A DNA stretch of 64,000 nt from Sphingobium sp. TCM1 (GTDB lineage Bacteria > Pseudomonadota > Alphaproteobacteria > Sphingomonadales > Sphingomonadaceae): positions 310,001 through 374,000 of the forward strand of contig NZ_LXVX01000012.1 in NCBI RefSeq assembly GCF_001650725.1, read 5' to 3'. Below are positions 1 through 8,569 of this stretch, piece after piece (within the stretch, counting starts at the first letter, position 1; each line of letters starts with the position of its first letter). A program made the position numbers and the translations under genes. The notes below the pieces were generated by a model. It saw only the letters and a program-made list of their open reading frames with translations. It was not told where the DNA came from and did not search any database.

Positions 1-538
1 CCGCAGCGACCGCTCCGGGGCCGTTGACGCGAATATTCGCCACGCCGGCCCGGCCCGTCAGAGTCGCGCGTCCGCCACCCGCCAGCATCAGGTCGATCCG
101 GTCGAGCTGAACATCCCCCACTCTCACATCGCCATTGCCGCCGAGGATGATCTGTCCCGCCAGCCCCTTCATCCGGTTGACGGCAATGGAGCCGCCTCCG
201 GTCAGCACCACGCGCTCGATCATGCCCGTCGACAGCCGCAACGTGGCTGCGCCACCGCTTTTCTCACCGGGACGGGGACGGTCCATGGTCACCGTGAGCA
301 GTCGTCCCGACACGTCGACTTTCAGCCGGTCGAGCGCACCTTGATCGCCTTCCGCCCGCGCCGACGCGCCGGTCCCGGTAGTGAGCACTACGATGACGGG
401 CGCGTCCACGCGGATCGCGTCGAAACTCGTGATGGTGAAACCCCGCGTCGCCGCGCCCGCAGGAGCGGCGATCGCCAGGCTCGCCGTAATCAGGGTATGC
501 AGCGCGCTTCGCCCGGTCCCACGCCGTTGGTCGTGCAT
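1..538 (-). CDS. GIN-domain (DUF2807) secreted protein, partial
   Basis: The gene runs off the left edge, so only about 179 N-terminal residues are visible. The start is an ATG at 538 (MHDQRRGTGR), followed by a hydrophobic signal peptide ending near PAGAAT. The mature part consists of short beta-rich repeats such as LTGGGSIAVNRMKG and LAGGGRATLTG, typical of the beta-helical GIN/DUF2807 head domain of putative envelope adhesins. It overlaps the end of the upstream GIN lipoprotein gene by 49 bases on the same strand, so the two are probably co-transcribed and translationally coupled. Family function is unknown; an envelope or adhesion role is inference. The C-terminus cannot be assessed. Confidence 0.8.
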   Translation of the reverse strand, partial: MHDQRRGTGRSALHTLITASLAIAAPAGAATRGFTITSFDAIRVDAPVIVVLTTGTGASARAEGDQGALDRLKVDVSGRLLTVTMDRPRPGEKSGGAATLRLSTGMIERVVLTGGGSIAVNRMKGLAGQIILGGNGDVRVGDVQLDRIDLMLAGGGRATLTGRAGVANIRVNGPGAVAA

Positions 539-1239
539 TGCGCCTTGCCTTTCACCGTCACGTCGCCTGGTCCCATGATGCTGATAGCAACCTTCCCGTC
601 GGAGGCAAAGTCGATGTCGCCCGCGCCCAGTATCGAAACGTCGGCGCTGCCGACCTTCAGCGCTTCGCCGTCAATGTCGCCGGCGCCGGTGATCGACAGC
701 TTCGCCGTGTCCGCCGTGCCGGAGATTTTCACCGATCCCGCGCCGGTGATATCGGCCGACAGCGACTTGAGCCTCACCATGCCGATGCGGAAGTCACCGG
801 CGCCGGTCAGCGACAGGTCCAGCCTTTCGCCCTCCGCCTTGTCTAGGTCGAAATCGCCTGCCCCGGTCAGGTCGGCGGCCCGGATGGCAGGCATGGTGAT
901 GCGGATTGTCGCGCCCTTGTCGCCATTCCTGCGCCCCCAGTTCCAGTCACCCTTGGATTTGCGACCGATCACCAGCTTGTCGTCCTTGACGCTGATGGCG
1001 AGGTCCGCCACCGACTTGGGATCGCCCTCCGCCTTGATCGAGAAATCGGGCGCGATGGTCACGGCGACATTGTCGGGACCGGTCGCTTCGATGGCGGTGA
1101 AGTCCTTGAGGGCGGACCAGTCCTGCGCGGTGCGCGCGACATCCTCGGCGGAGGGTGACTTTTCGGTGCGCGAGCAGGCGCTGGTCGACAGGCTCAGTCC
1201 GGCAATGACAAGCGCGAAAAGCGGAAGGGGGAGCGGCAT
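490..1239 (-). CDS. GIN-domain (DUF2807) lipoprotein
   Basis: A 249-residue protein starting with a lipoprotein signal peptide whose lipobox is LSTSAC (Cys22), so it is probably membrane-anchored in the periplasm or outer membrane. The rest carries the GIN/DUF2807 pattern: about six repeats of the type LTGAGDFDLDKAEG, ITGAGSVKISG and ILGAGDIDFAS, predicted to stack as a right-handed beta helix. The start is supported by a clear AGGAG eight bases before the ATG. It is first of a pair with the downstream GIN gene, which it overlaps. The short gap to the divergent M28 peptidase gene holds a TTGT-N4-ACAA dyad that may be an operator. Biochemical role unknown. Confidence 0.85.
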   Translation of the reverse strand: MPLPLPLFALVIAGLSLSTSACSRTEKSPSAEDVARTAQDWSALKDFTAIEATGPDNVAVTIAPDFSIKAEGDPKSVADLAISVKDDKLVIGRKSKGDWNWGRRNGDKGATIRITMPAIRAADLTGAGDFDLDKAEGERLDLSLTGAGDFRIGMVRLKSLSADITGAGSVKISGTADTAKLSITGAGDIDGEALKVGSADVSILGAGDIDFASDGKVAISIMGPGDVTVKGKAQCTTNGVGPGEARCIP

Positions 1240-1253
1240 CGTTATCTCCTAAG

Positions 1254-1275
1254 TGTGTTGTCGCAACAATACACA
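1254..1275. promoter_or_regulatory. Imperfect palindrome in divergent GIN/M28 promoter region
   Basis: A 22-base stretch flanked by TGTGT and ACACA with an inner TTGTCGCAACAA dyad (1258-1269). It lies just upstream of the ribosome binding site of the GIN lipoprotein and about 85 bases before the peptidase start, a position suited to a transcription factor. No regulator can be named. Confidence 0.35.
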
Positions 1276-1357
1276 TTGGCAGTGGTGGTTCCAAGCCCCT
1301 TGTTCGTCGGACTTTTCCGGCCAAGATAGTCTACCGAACACGCGGAGTCCCAAACCC

Positions 1358-2947
1358 ATGCGCCTGTCTCATCTCGCTCTTCCGCTTCTTTCGCTGATTG
1401 CTGCCGGCGCGGCCCGTGCAGAGGACGCGGGCGACGGCGGCGCACGCTGGTGGAGCCATGTCCAGTCGCTTGCCAATGACGGCATGGAGGGGCGCGGCAC
1501 AGGCACGCCGGGCTATGACCGCGCGGCCGACTATGTCATCGGGCAGTTCCGGGCGCTTGGCCTCAAGCCGATGGGAACGGAAGGATACAAGCAGCCCGTG
1601 TCCTTCGTCGAACAGGTGATCCTCTCCGACCGGAGCAGTGCCGCGCTGGTCGGTCCGGCTGGCGAAAAGGCGCTGGCAGTGCCGGGCGACCTCATCGTTT
1701 CGGGCAGCGGCGGGCCGGTTCCGGAAAGTATCGACGCGCCGATGGTCTTTGCGGGCTATGGCCTGCATCTGCCGGAGGTCGGGCATGATGATTTCGCCGG
1801 GCTGGACCTCAAGGGCAAGATCGTGGTCGTCCTGTCGGGCGGGCCCGCCACCATCTCCGGCGCATTGAAGTCGCACGCCCGTTCAGAGCGCGCGCACTGG
1901 CTTGCGGCGCGGGGCGCGCTCGGCCTCATTACATTGGTGACGCCCAAGCAGGTCGAAATTCCCTGGACGCGGCGGATTGCGCTGGCCGGCGCGCCGGCCC
2001 TCTATTTCACGGACAACAGCCTGCGCGACACCCAGACGCCCTTTCTGGGAGCCCAGTTCGATCCCGCCAAATCGGCCCTTTTGTTCGAAGGCTCTGGCAA
2101 GACTTTCGACCAGATCGCAGCGGCGGCGGACGCTTCCGCCCCGGTGCCGAGCTTCCCGCTGGCGCTCCGGCTGAAGGCGCAGGTCGCGGCCAAGCGACGC
2201 GATGTCAGTTCGCCCAACCTCGTCGCCATGATGCCGGGCGGCGATCCGAAGCTGCGCCAGGAATATGTGGTCCTGTCCGCCCATCTGGACGGCTATGGTA
2301 TCGGCACACCCATAAAGGGCGATGCCATCTACAACGGCGCGTTCGACAACGCGTCCGGAGTGGCCAGCCTGCTGGAAATCGCCCGCGCGCTGAAGGCCGG
2401 CAAGGTGAAGCCCAGGCGCTCCATCCTCTTTGCGATCGTGACGGCGGAGGAGAAGGGATTGCTGGGGTCGCGCTATTTCGCCCGCCGGCCAACGGTGCCG
2501 CAGAAGGACATTGTCGCGGACCTCAATTTCGACATGGCGCTGCCGATCTTCCCGCTGACCAGCGTGACGCCCATCGGCTATGACCAGAGCTCGCTGGGGC
2601 AGGATGCAGCAGCTGTCAGCGCGGCCATGGGCCTGCCGATCACGTCCGATCCCTTCCCGGACCGCAACGTCTTCATCCGGTCGGACCAATATGCCTTCAT
2701 CCGCGAAGGCATCCCCGCGCTTTTCTTCAAATATGGCTTCAAGGCCGGCACGCCGGAGGCGGAGACGGAGAAGGCGTGGCGCGCCAATCTCTATCATTCG
2801 CCCTTCGACGATCTGAACCAGCCGGTGCTGCCGGCGGAAAGCGCGAAGCTGAACGACTATGTCACTGCGGTCACGCTGCGGGTCGCCAATGCGGCCGCGC
2901 GGCCGCGCTGGAACCAGGGCAGTTTCTTCAGGCGGTTCGCGAAATAG
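1358..2947 (+). CDS. M28 family metallopeptidase, exported
   Basis: A 529-residue predicted zinc aminopeptidase-like hydrolase of the M28 family. ATG 1358 was chosen over the in-frame upstream extension because it begins a classical signal peptide (MRLSHLALPLLSLIAAGAA, cleavage near ARA-ED). A protease-associated domain is inserted in the first half. Metal-ligand motifs follow in the usual order: SAHLDGYG near residue 308, GAFDNASG near 330 and VTAEEKGLLGS near 363. The enzyme should act in the periplasm on peptides or amino-acylated substrates. It is transcribed divergently from the GIN pair. Substrate specificity cannot be read from the sequence. Confidence 0.9.
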   Translation: MRLSHLALPLLSLIAAGAARAEDAGDGGARWWSHVQSLANDGMEGRGTGTPGYDRAADYVIGQFRALGLKPMGTEGYKQPVSFVEQVILSDRSSAALVGPAGEKALAVPGDLIVSGSGGPVPESIDAPMVFAGYGLHLPEVGHDDFAGLDLKGKIVVVLSGGPATISGALKSHARSERAHWLAARGALGLITLVTPKQVEIPWTRRIALAGAPALYFTDNSLRDTQTPFLGAQFDPAKSALLFEGSGKTFDQIAAAADASAPVPSFPLALRLKAQVAAKRRDVSSPNLVAMMPGGDPKLRQEYVVLSAHLDGYGIGTPIKGDAIYNGAFDNASGVASLLEIARALKAGKVKPRRSILFAIVTAEEKGLLGSRYFARRPTVPQKDIVADLNFDMALPIFPLTSVTPIGYDQSSLGQDAAAVSAAMGLPITSDPFPDRNVFIRSDQYAFIREGIPALFFKYGFKAGTPEAETEKAWRANLYHSPFDDLNQPVLPAESAKLNDYVTAVTLRVANAAARPRWNQGSFFRRFAK

Positions 2948-3097
2948 CGACCGGGCCTTTCGAACATGCATTACTCCATCCGGATAGCGCCTATGTCCGG
3001 TTCGCTCGCTTTTCTGAACCTTGGATTAGAACATAAAAGTTGCCCATTCGACGTCGCCAGTCGCGTACGCCTTGCGCGGACGAATGGAGAAATTGCT

Positions 3098-4501
3098 GTG
3101 ACATTGGCCGGGAATTTTCGATCCGCACTGATGGACTTTTATGTGCACCAGGTTCCCAATTTTCGCGGGAAATGGCGGATTCTCTCGCCCTTCGCGAAAA
3201 TGGTGAACGGGACGTCGGTGCGATCGGGCTACGGCAGCTTCCGCTTGGGCATGGACGTACATGACAGAACATTTCAACTGGGGGTAACGGCCAGATATGG
3301 GACAGTCGTGTCCAATGAGGTTGAGCGGCTGAACCCCGGCGATTGTTTCATCGACGTGGGGGCCAATTGTGGAGTGTTTGCCCTTCTGGCGGCCGAGCGC
3401 GTCGGTCCGGAGGGACTGGTTGTATCTTTCGAACCGTGTTTTTCGACTTTCGCGAAGCTGGTGCGAAACATCCACATCAACGATGCGGAGAATATCCTGC
3501 CCTTCAACATGGCCTTGTCCGCGCTGACCCGGCCTGAACTTCTTGATAACAGCGCGGTCGGCCATTCTGGCAGGTTCGCGATCGCGCCCGATGCAATCGA
3601 GCGTGGGGGGGAGCGCGTCATGTCGCTCTCAATTCAGGATTTCCCCGGACTCTTGAAGTTGATCGGTGACCGCCGGATACTCGTCAAGATCGACGTCGAA
3701 GGATTCGAGCATTCGGTACTTCAGGGCCTGGAACCGATCCTGGCCCTGCCACAGACGTGTGGCGTTGTAGTGGAGGTCGATGAGAAGAATTTGGGCCGAT
3801 ACGGCGTTGATCCGCAGGCCATCTATGCACTGCTCTATCGGCACGGCTTTTCCTGGACCAACGATGTCGACGCGGCGAGCCATTTCGACGCTGTGTTCCA
3901 TCGGGAATCGCCACTCTCGCGGGACCAGCAAGTTTCTTCGGCCTTCCCCCTTGAAGCGGCGCGACGGCGCACCGCTCGTCAAGAGAACGGTATGCGCTGG
4001 GTCCATTTGTCACAGATCGCGGCGGCTGTGTTGTTGGTGATCGGCGGCTGGATGATCGCGCGGACGGGGTTCTCCGCATCCGCCCCGCCCGCAGAATATT
4101 TCGTCGAGGAAGCCTTGCAATCCCATGACATAGCGCAGGTGCGCACGCGGTTGCGCCGTTCGCCACCTGCTGTTTATGATCCACAGGAAGTCGCCGCCTT
4201 CACGCGCATCGCATTGCCGAAACTGCCTGCCGGGTGGCGGGTAATAGACGTTCAGCTCTTCCCGTCGGACAGCGGAGCCAGCCTTCAGATGACCATCAGC
4301 AACGGCAAGTCTGCGTCCATGTCCTTGTTTGCAGTGCGGGATGACAAGGTCGCACCATCCAGGCCCGACGTAATGAGCCGCAACGGCACATCGGTAGCCT
4401 GTTGGCAGGAAGGCGATTTGGCCTATGCACTCGTCAGTCGGAATCCGCCCGCCGAAATTGATCGCCTTGCGGAGGATATCGCTGACAATGTCACTTCGTA
4501 G
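3098..4501 (+). CDS. FkbM methyltransferase fused to anti-sigma-like C-terminal half
   Basis: A 467-residue chimera. Residues about 60-270 are an FkbM-type SAM methyltransferase: DVGANCGVFALL (motif I), VSFEPCFSTFAKL and VKIDVEGFEHSVLQG. From about residue 285 the character changes: a basic linker (EAARRRTARQENG), a transmembrane helix near 304-321 and a C-terminal domain with GTSVACWQEGDLAYALVS, all resembling the periplasmic half of sphingomonad anti-sigma factors, but without the N-terminal sigma-binding zinc-finger part. GTG 3098 was chosen because GGAGA sits 7 bases upstream; an ATG at 2966 is possible but lacks such a site. The first part looks more AT-rich than its neighbours. ATG 3992 could allow internal initiation of the anti-sigma part. 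Function of the fusion unknown. Confidence 0.7.
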   Translation: MTLAGNFRSALMDFYVHQVPNFRGKWRILSPFAKMVNGTSVRSGYGSFRLGMDVHDRTFQLGVTARYGTVVSNEVERLNPGDCFIDVGANCGVFALLAAERVGPEGLVVSFEPCFSTFAKLVRNIHINDAENILPFNMALSALTRPELLDNSAVGHSGRFAIAPDAIERGGERVMSLSIQDFPGLLKLIGDRRILVKIDVEGFEHSVLQGLEPILALPQTCGVVVEVDEKNLGRYGVDPQAIYALLYRHGFSWTNDVDAASHFDAVFHRESPLSRDQQVSSAFPLEAARRRTARQENGMRWVHLSQIAAAVLLVIGGWMIARTGFSASAPPAEYFVEEALQSHDIAQVRTRLRRSPPAVYDPQEVAAFTRIALPKLPAGWRVIDVQLFPSDSGASLQMTISNGKSASMSLFAVRDDKVAPSRPDVMSRNGTSVACWQEGDLAYALVSRNPPAEIDRLAEDIADNVTS

Positions 4502-4584
4502 ATCGGGATGAAACTTGAGCGCAGGAGATTCTTGCCAGCAGCACCCCGCTTGATCCCCTGCACGCCGACGCCTACACCCGCTCC

Positions 4585-5580
4585 ATGACCCATGCACCCT
4601 ATCCGGCGCTGCGTATGCGCCGCACGCGCGCTGCTGCCTGGAGCCGGGCGATGCACGCCGAAAACCGCTTGTCGCCCAGTGACTTCTTATGGCCCCTGTT
4701 CGTGACCGAAGGGCAGGCCGTGGAAGAGCCGATCGCGGCGCTGCCGGGTGTTTCGCGCTGGTCGGTCGACCTGATGGTGGAACGGGCCAGGGACGCGCGC
4801 GACGCCGGCATCCCCTGTCTCGCCCTCTTTCCCAATACCCAGGCCGAACGGCGCAGCGATGACGGCGCCGAAGCGCTCAATCCCGATAACCTCATGTGCC
4901 GGGCGATCCGCGCGATCAAGGATGCGGTTCCCGATATCGGCGTGCTGACCGATGTGGCGCTGGACCCCTATACCGCCCATGGCCAGGATGGGCTGCTCGA
5001 CGAGACGGGCTATGTCGTCAACGACGCCACCATCGACGTGCTGATCGGGCAGTCGCTGAACCAGGCCGCTGCGGGCGCCGACATCATCGCGCCCAGCGAC
5101 ATGATGGACGGTCGCGTCGGCGCGATCCGCGAGGCGCTGGAGGAAACCGGCCACGCCAATGTCCAGATCATGGCTTATGCCGCCAAATATGCGAGCGCCT
5201 TCTACGGTCCGTTCCGCGATGCGGTCGGTTCGCGCGGATTGCTCAAGGGCGACAAGAAAAATTACCAGATGGACCCTGCCAATGGCGAGGAAGCGCTGCG
5301 CGAAGTCGCGCTCGATCTGGCCGAGGGGGCGGACAGCGTGATGGTGAAGCCGGGCCTGCCCTATCTCGACATCGTGGCGCGGGTAAGGGACCGTTTCGCC
5401 GTCCCGGTTTTCGCCTATCAGGTGTCGGGCGAATATGCGATGATCGAACATGCCGCAGCGGCCGGGGCGGGGGACCGCGACGCGCTGATCCTGGAGACGT
5501 TGATGGCGTTCAAGCGGGCGGGTTGCTCCGGCGTGCTGACCTATCATGCGCTCCACGCCGCCAGGTTGCTCGGCGCCTGA
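4585..5580 (+). CDS. hemB: Porphobilinogen synthase (delta-aminolevulinate dehydratase)
   Basis: A 331-residue cytosolic enzyme that condenses two 5-aminolevulinate molecules to porphobilinogen in heme, siroheme and corrin synthesis. Typical signatures are LFVTEGQAVEEPI, LFPNTQAERRSDDG, the catalytic-lysine region IMAYAAKYASAFYGPFRDA and the Schiff-base lysine in SVMVKPGLPYLDI. Length matches the family. The start is the first ATG of the conserved N-terminus (MTHAPYPALRMRR); no strong ribosome binding site is visible. The stop codon overlaps the ATG of the next gene (TGATG), so the two are translationally coupled. Confidence 0.97.
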   Translation: MTHAPYPALRMRRTRAAAWSRAMHAENRLSPSDFLWPLFVTEGQAVEEPIAALPGVSRWSVDLMVERARDARDAGIPCLALFPNTQAERRSDDGAEALNPDNLMCRAIRAIKDAVPDIGVLTDVALDPYTAHGQDGLLDETGYVVNDATIDVLIGQSLNQAAAGADIIAPSDMMDGRVGAIREALEETGHANVQIMAYAAKYASAFYGPFRDAVGSRGLLKGDKKNYQMDPANGEEALREVALDLAEGADSVMVKPGLPYLDIVARVRDRFAVPVFAYQVSGEYAMIEHAAAAGAGDRDALILETLMAFKRAGCSGVLTYHALHAARLLGA

Positions 5581-7790
5581 TGCGGATGGGAACGCGCCCG
5601 CGCTACGTCGTCACGATCTGCGCGGGCTCGTTCCTGCTCTTCCTGGTCCAGCCCATGATCGCGCGCATGGCGCTGCCCCGGCTGGGCGGCGCCCCATCGG
5701 TGTGGAATTCGGCCATGCTGGTCTATCAGGCGCTGTTGCTTGCCGGCTATGCCTACGCCCATTGGCTGGGCCGCTTCGGCGTGAGGCGGCAGGCGATGAT
5801 CCATCTCGGCCTGTTCCTGGTCTGCGCCATCTTCCTGCCGATCGGACTTGCGGCGTGGCAACCGCCGGCCGGCATGGAGCCGGCCTTCTGGGTGCTCTGG
5901 CTGCTCGGCGCGTCGATCGGGCCGCTCTTCTTCGTCGTCGCGGCCCAGGCGCCCCTGTTGCAGCGCTGGTTCGCAATCGCGGACAGGAGCGATCCCTATC
6001 CGCTCTATGCCGCGTCTAATCTGGGCAGCTTCGCCGGCCTGATCGCCTATCCGCTGCTGGTCGAACCGCTACTGACGCTCAAGGCGCAGAGTATCCTCTG
6101 GTCGCTTTGCTATGGTGCGCTCTTCTTTCTGGTCTATGCCAGCGCGCGTCGCTTGCCGCCGGACGGAAGGATGGCGACCGAGGCTGTCGAAGCCTCGCCG
6201 CCGCCGCCGGACGGCCGGACGATGCTGCACTGGACCGCGCTGGCGGCGGTTCCGTCGGGACTGATGCTGGCGACCAGCCTCTACCTGACGACCGATATCG
6301 TGGCGATGCCGCTGCTCTGGGTGCTGCCGCTCGGCCTCTATCTGCTGAGTTTCAGTCTGGCGTTCGCGGTCGGCCGGCGGCCCGCCGAACTATGCGTGTT
6401 GATCGCGCCGATCATTCTGCTGATTGGCGCGTGCATCGCCTTCACCGGGGGCGTCAAATTCCCGGTTTTCGTGGCGCTCGGCATCCTTGTCGTGTTGTTC
6501 GTGACGGCCGTGGCGCTCCATGCCCGGCTTTACGAGCTTCGGCCCGCGCCGGTGCATCTGACGCGTTTCTATTTGATCATGTCGGTCGGCGGCATGGTCG
6601 GCGGCCTGTTCTGCGCGCTGTTGGCGCCTTTGATCTTCGACTGGACCTATGAATATCCGATCCTGCTTGTCGCCGCCGCGCTTCTGCTGCCGCCGCGCGA
6701 GCCATTTCTGCGTTTGCCGCGCCTCTTGTGGGAAGACCCGCGCCGGCGTGTCTGGCTCGGCGCGCTGATCCTGGTGGCCGGTCTGCTGCTGTCGGTGATC
6801 GGCGGGGGCATGGTGATGCCGGAATGGAAGTCGCCGGCGATCAAGACGGCCAGCTTCCTGACTATCATCGCCCTGGGCATTGCTGCGCTCGGCCACCGGT
6901 TGCTGACCGCCGGCCTGCTGCTCTATCTTATGCTGTGCCTCAGCGGCTGGGAAAAGCTGGCCCAATCCCTGACGCCGGGGATGCTGACCCGCAGCTATTT
7001 CGGCGTCTATGGGGTCGCAGACAGAGGGGCGACCCAGCGTATCCTGTTCCACGGCACGACGCTGCACGGCATCCAGGACCGGACACCCGGCCGAGAGCGC
7101 GAACCGACCAGCTATTATGCCCCAGATTCGGGAGTGGGCCTCGCGCTCCGCCATGCGGCTTCACTGTTCGGCCCCGGCTCACGCATCGACGTCGTCGGTC
7201 TGGGGGCGGGGACGCTTGCCTGTTACATCCAGCCCGGACAGACATGGCGCTTCTACGAGATCGACCCCGCCATGGTCGACATCGCGCGCGATCCGGCACA
7301 TTTTTCCTTCCTGTCGCGCTGCCAGCCCCGCGCCGCCATCGTCGTGGGCGACGCGCGCATGACGCTGGCGCGGCAAGCGGCCGGAGGCGCCGACTTGCTG
7401 GTGATCGACGCCTTCTCTTCCGATTCCATTCCGGTGCATCTGCTGACGCGGGAGGCACTGGCCATCTATGGCCGTCGCCTGGCGCCGGATGGACTATTGC
7501 TGATCCATATTTCCAACCGCTATCTCGACCTGCGGCCGGTTATCGCGGCGGACGCGACGGCGGAGGGCTGGCAAGCGCGATTGCGCCATTACCGGCCGGA
7601 CCCGAAGGACGCAAAACGCCATTATGCGGCGTCGGTGTGGATCGCCCTGTCCCGCGACGGGACGCAACTCGATCGACTGGCGCGAGCGAGCGGGGCGGCC
7701 AGTTGGCAGCCGCTGCCGGCCCGTCCCGGCTTCAGCGTCTGGTCGGACGACCATGCCAGCATCCTGCCGATCCTGAAGATCAGACCCTAG
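5580..7790 (+). CDS. Fused membrane/spermidine-synthase-like protein
   Basis: A 736-residue protein with about 12-13 hydrophobic segments over the first 430 residues, resembling fused MFS/spermidine synthase proteins, followed by a Rossmann methyltransferase-fold domain. That domain shows VVGLGAGTLACY near residue 538, YEIDPAMVDIARDP, VVGDARMTLARQ near 590 and VIDAFSSDSIPVHLL near 608, as in spermidine synthase-like proteins. The ATG overlaps the hemB stop (TGATG); a longer in-frame ORF upstream is only a shadow of hemB. Whether the family makes polyamines or has another role is not established; the aminopropyltransferase substrate pocket cannot be judged here. Confidence 0.85.
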   Translation: MRMGTRPRYVVTICAGSFLLFLVQPMIARMALPRLGGAPSVWNSAMLVYQALLLAGYAYAHWLGRFGVRRQAMIHLGLFLVCAIFLPIGLAAWQPPAGMEPAFWVLWLLGASIGPLFFVVAAQAPLLQRWFAIADRSDPYPLYAASNLGSFAGLIAYPLLVEPLLTLKAQSILWSLCYGALFFLVYASARRLPPDGRMATEAVEASPPPPDGRTMLHWTALAAVPSGLMLATSLYLTTDIVAMPLLWVLPLGLYLLSFSLAFAVGRRPAELCVLIAPIILLIGACIAFTGGVKFPVFVALGILVVLFVTAVALHARLYELRPAPVHLTRFYLIMSVGGMVGGLFCALLAPLIFDWTYEYPILLVAAALLLPPREPFLRLPRLLWEDPRRRVWLGALILVAGLLLSVIGGGMVMPEWKSPAIKTASFLTIIALGIAALGHRLLTAGLLLYLMLCLSGWEKLAQSLTPGMLTRSYFGVYGVADRGATQRILFHGTTLHGIQDRTPGREREPTSYYAPDSGVGLALRHAASLFGPGSRIDVVGLGAGTLACYIQPGQTWRFYEIDPAMVDIARDPAHFSFLSRCQPRAAIVVGDARMTLARQAAGGADLLVIDAFSSDSIPVHLLTREALAIYGRRLAPDGLLLIHISNRYLDLRPVIAADATAEGWQARLRHYRPDPKDAKRHYAASVWIALSRDGTQLDRLARASGAASWQPLPARPGFSVWSDDHASILPILKIRP

Positions 7791-7802
7791 AGGAGAGCCA
7801 CC

Positions 7803-8387
7803 ATGTCGGTCCCGGTCTACCCCGACGTCAGCATCATCCCCTTTGCGGGCAAGACGCCGATCATCCACCCCAGCGCCTTCATCGCGCCGGGATGCCGGAT
7901 CATCGGTGATGTCGAGATCGGCGAGGATGCCAGCATCTGGTATAATTGCGTGATCCGGGGCGACGTGAACCGAGTGCGGATCGGCGCCCGCACCAATGTG
8001 CAGGACGGGACGATCATCCATTGCGACAGCCCCGGCGATCGTGCCGACGGACGTCCCAGCGATGGCTGGCCCGCAATCATCGGTGAAGATGTGCTGATCG
8101 GCCACATGGCGATGATCCATGGCTGCGTCCTTAGCGACAGGGCGTTCGTCGGGCTGGGCGCGATCGTCATGAGCGGCGCGAAGGTGGAAAGCGACTCGAT
8201 GCTGGCGGCCGGTGCGCTGCTGTCATCGGGAAAGACGGTGCCCCATCGTCAGCTCTGGGCAGGCCGCCCCGCCAGATATATGCGCGACTTGAGCGATGAA
8301 GCGCTGATCGACATGCGCGAGGGCGTGGATCATTATGTTCACGCCGCCAAGGCGCACAAGGGCGCAGTCAAGGCGGCCGGGGAGTAG
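7803..8387 (+). CDS. Gamma-carbonic anhydrase-like hexapeptide protein
   Basis: A 194-residue left-handed beta-helix protein of the gamma-carbonic anhydrase/YrdA group. Hexapeptide repeats run through IIGDVEIGEDASIWYN, VIRGDVNRVRIGARTN and FVGLGAIVMSGAKV. The metal-binding histidines appear in TIIHCDS and in IGHMAMIHGC, as in zinc- or iron-binding members. It probably forms a cytosolic trimer; carbonic anhydrase activity in this subgroup is often weak or unproven. AGGAG lies seven bases before the ATG. It is 12 bases downstream of the spermidine-synthase-like gene and may share its transcript. Confidence 0.9.
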   Translation: MSVPVYPDVSIIPFAGKTPIIHPSAFIAPGCRIIGDVEIGEDASIWYNCVIRGDVNRVRIGARTNVQDGTIIHCDSPGDRADGRPSDGWPAIIGEDVLIGHMAMIHGCVLSDRAFVGLGAIVMSGAKVESDSMLAAGALLSSGKTVPHRQLWAGRPARYMRDLSDEALIDMREGVDHYVHAAKAHKGAVKAAGE

Positions 8388-8569
8388 GCGAGGGCGGTCA
8401 TTTCGCGAAAAGGTGATTAGCGGACTGTCAATTTCGCACAACGCTTCAAGGGGAAGGCGACGTCCCGCTACCCGCGCGACCCGGAGGACGGTAATACAGT
8501 ATGACCGCACTCGAGCGGCGTCGCATCGCGCTTGACTGTCTGCCTCTGGTTGCTTCGCGATAGTTAGCC
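8388..8569. other. Gene-free interval between convergent genes
   Basis: About 180 bases between the convergent ends of the carbonic-anhydrase-like gene and the lipoprotein gene. A 20-codon reading frame at 8501 (MTALERRRIA) has only a distant GGAGG and no recognisable content. I see no clear terminator or RNA gene. Confidence 0.4.

Noticed and set aside
2966..3097. 44-residue extension of the FkbM fusion from ATG 2966
   Set aside because: No ribosome binding site there, whereas GTG 3098 has GGAGA at good spacing; kept only as an alternative start.
4896..5579. N-terminal extension of the spermidine-synthase-like gene over hemB
   Set aside because: This frame lies entirely inside hemB and has no family similarity; the ATG at 5580 gives the expected membrane start.
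8501..8563. 20-codon small gene (MTALERRRIA)
   Set aside because: Too short, poorly spaced ribosome binding site and no sign of conservation; could not be supported.
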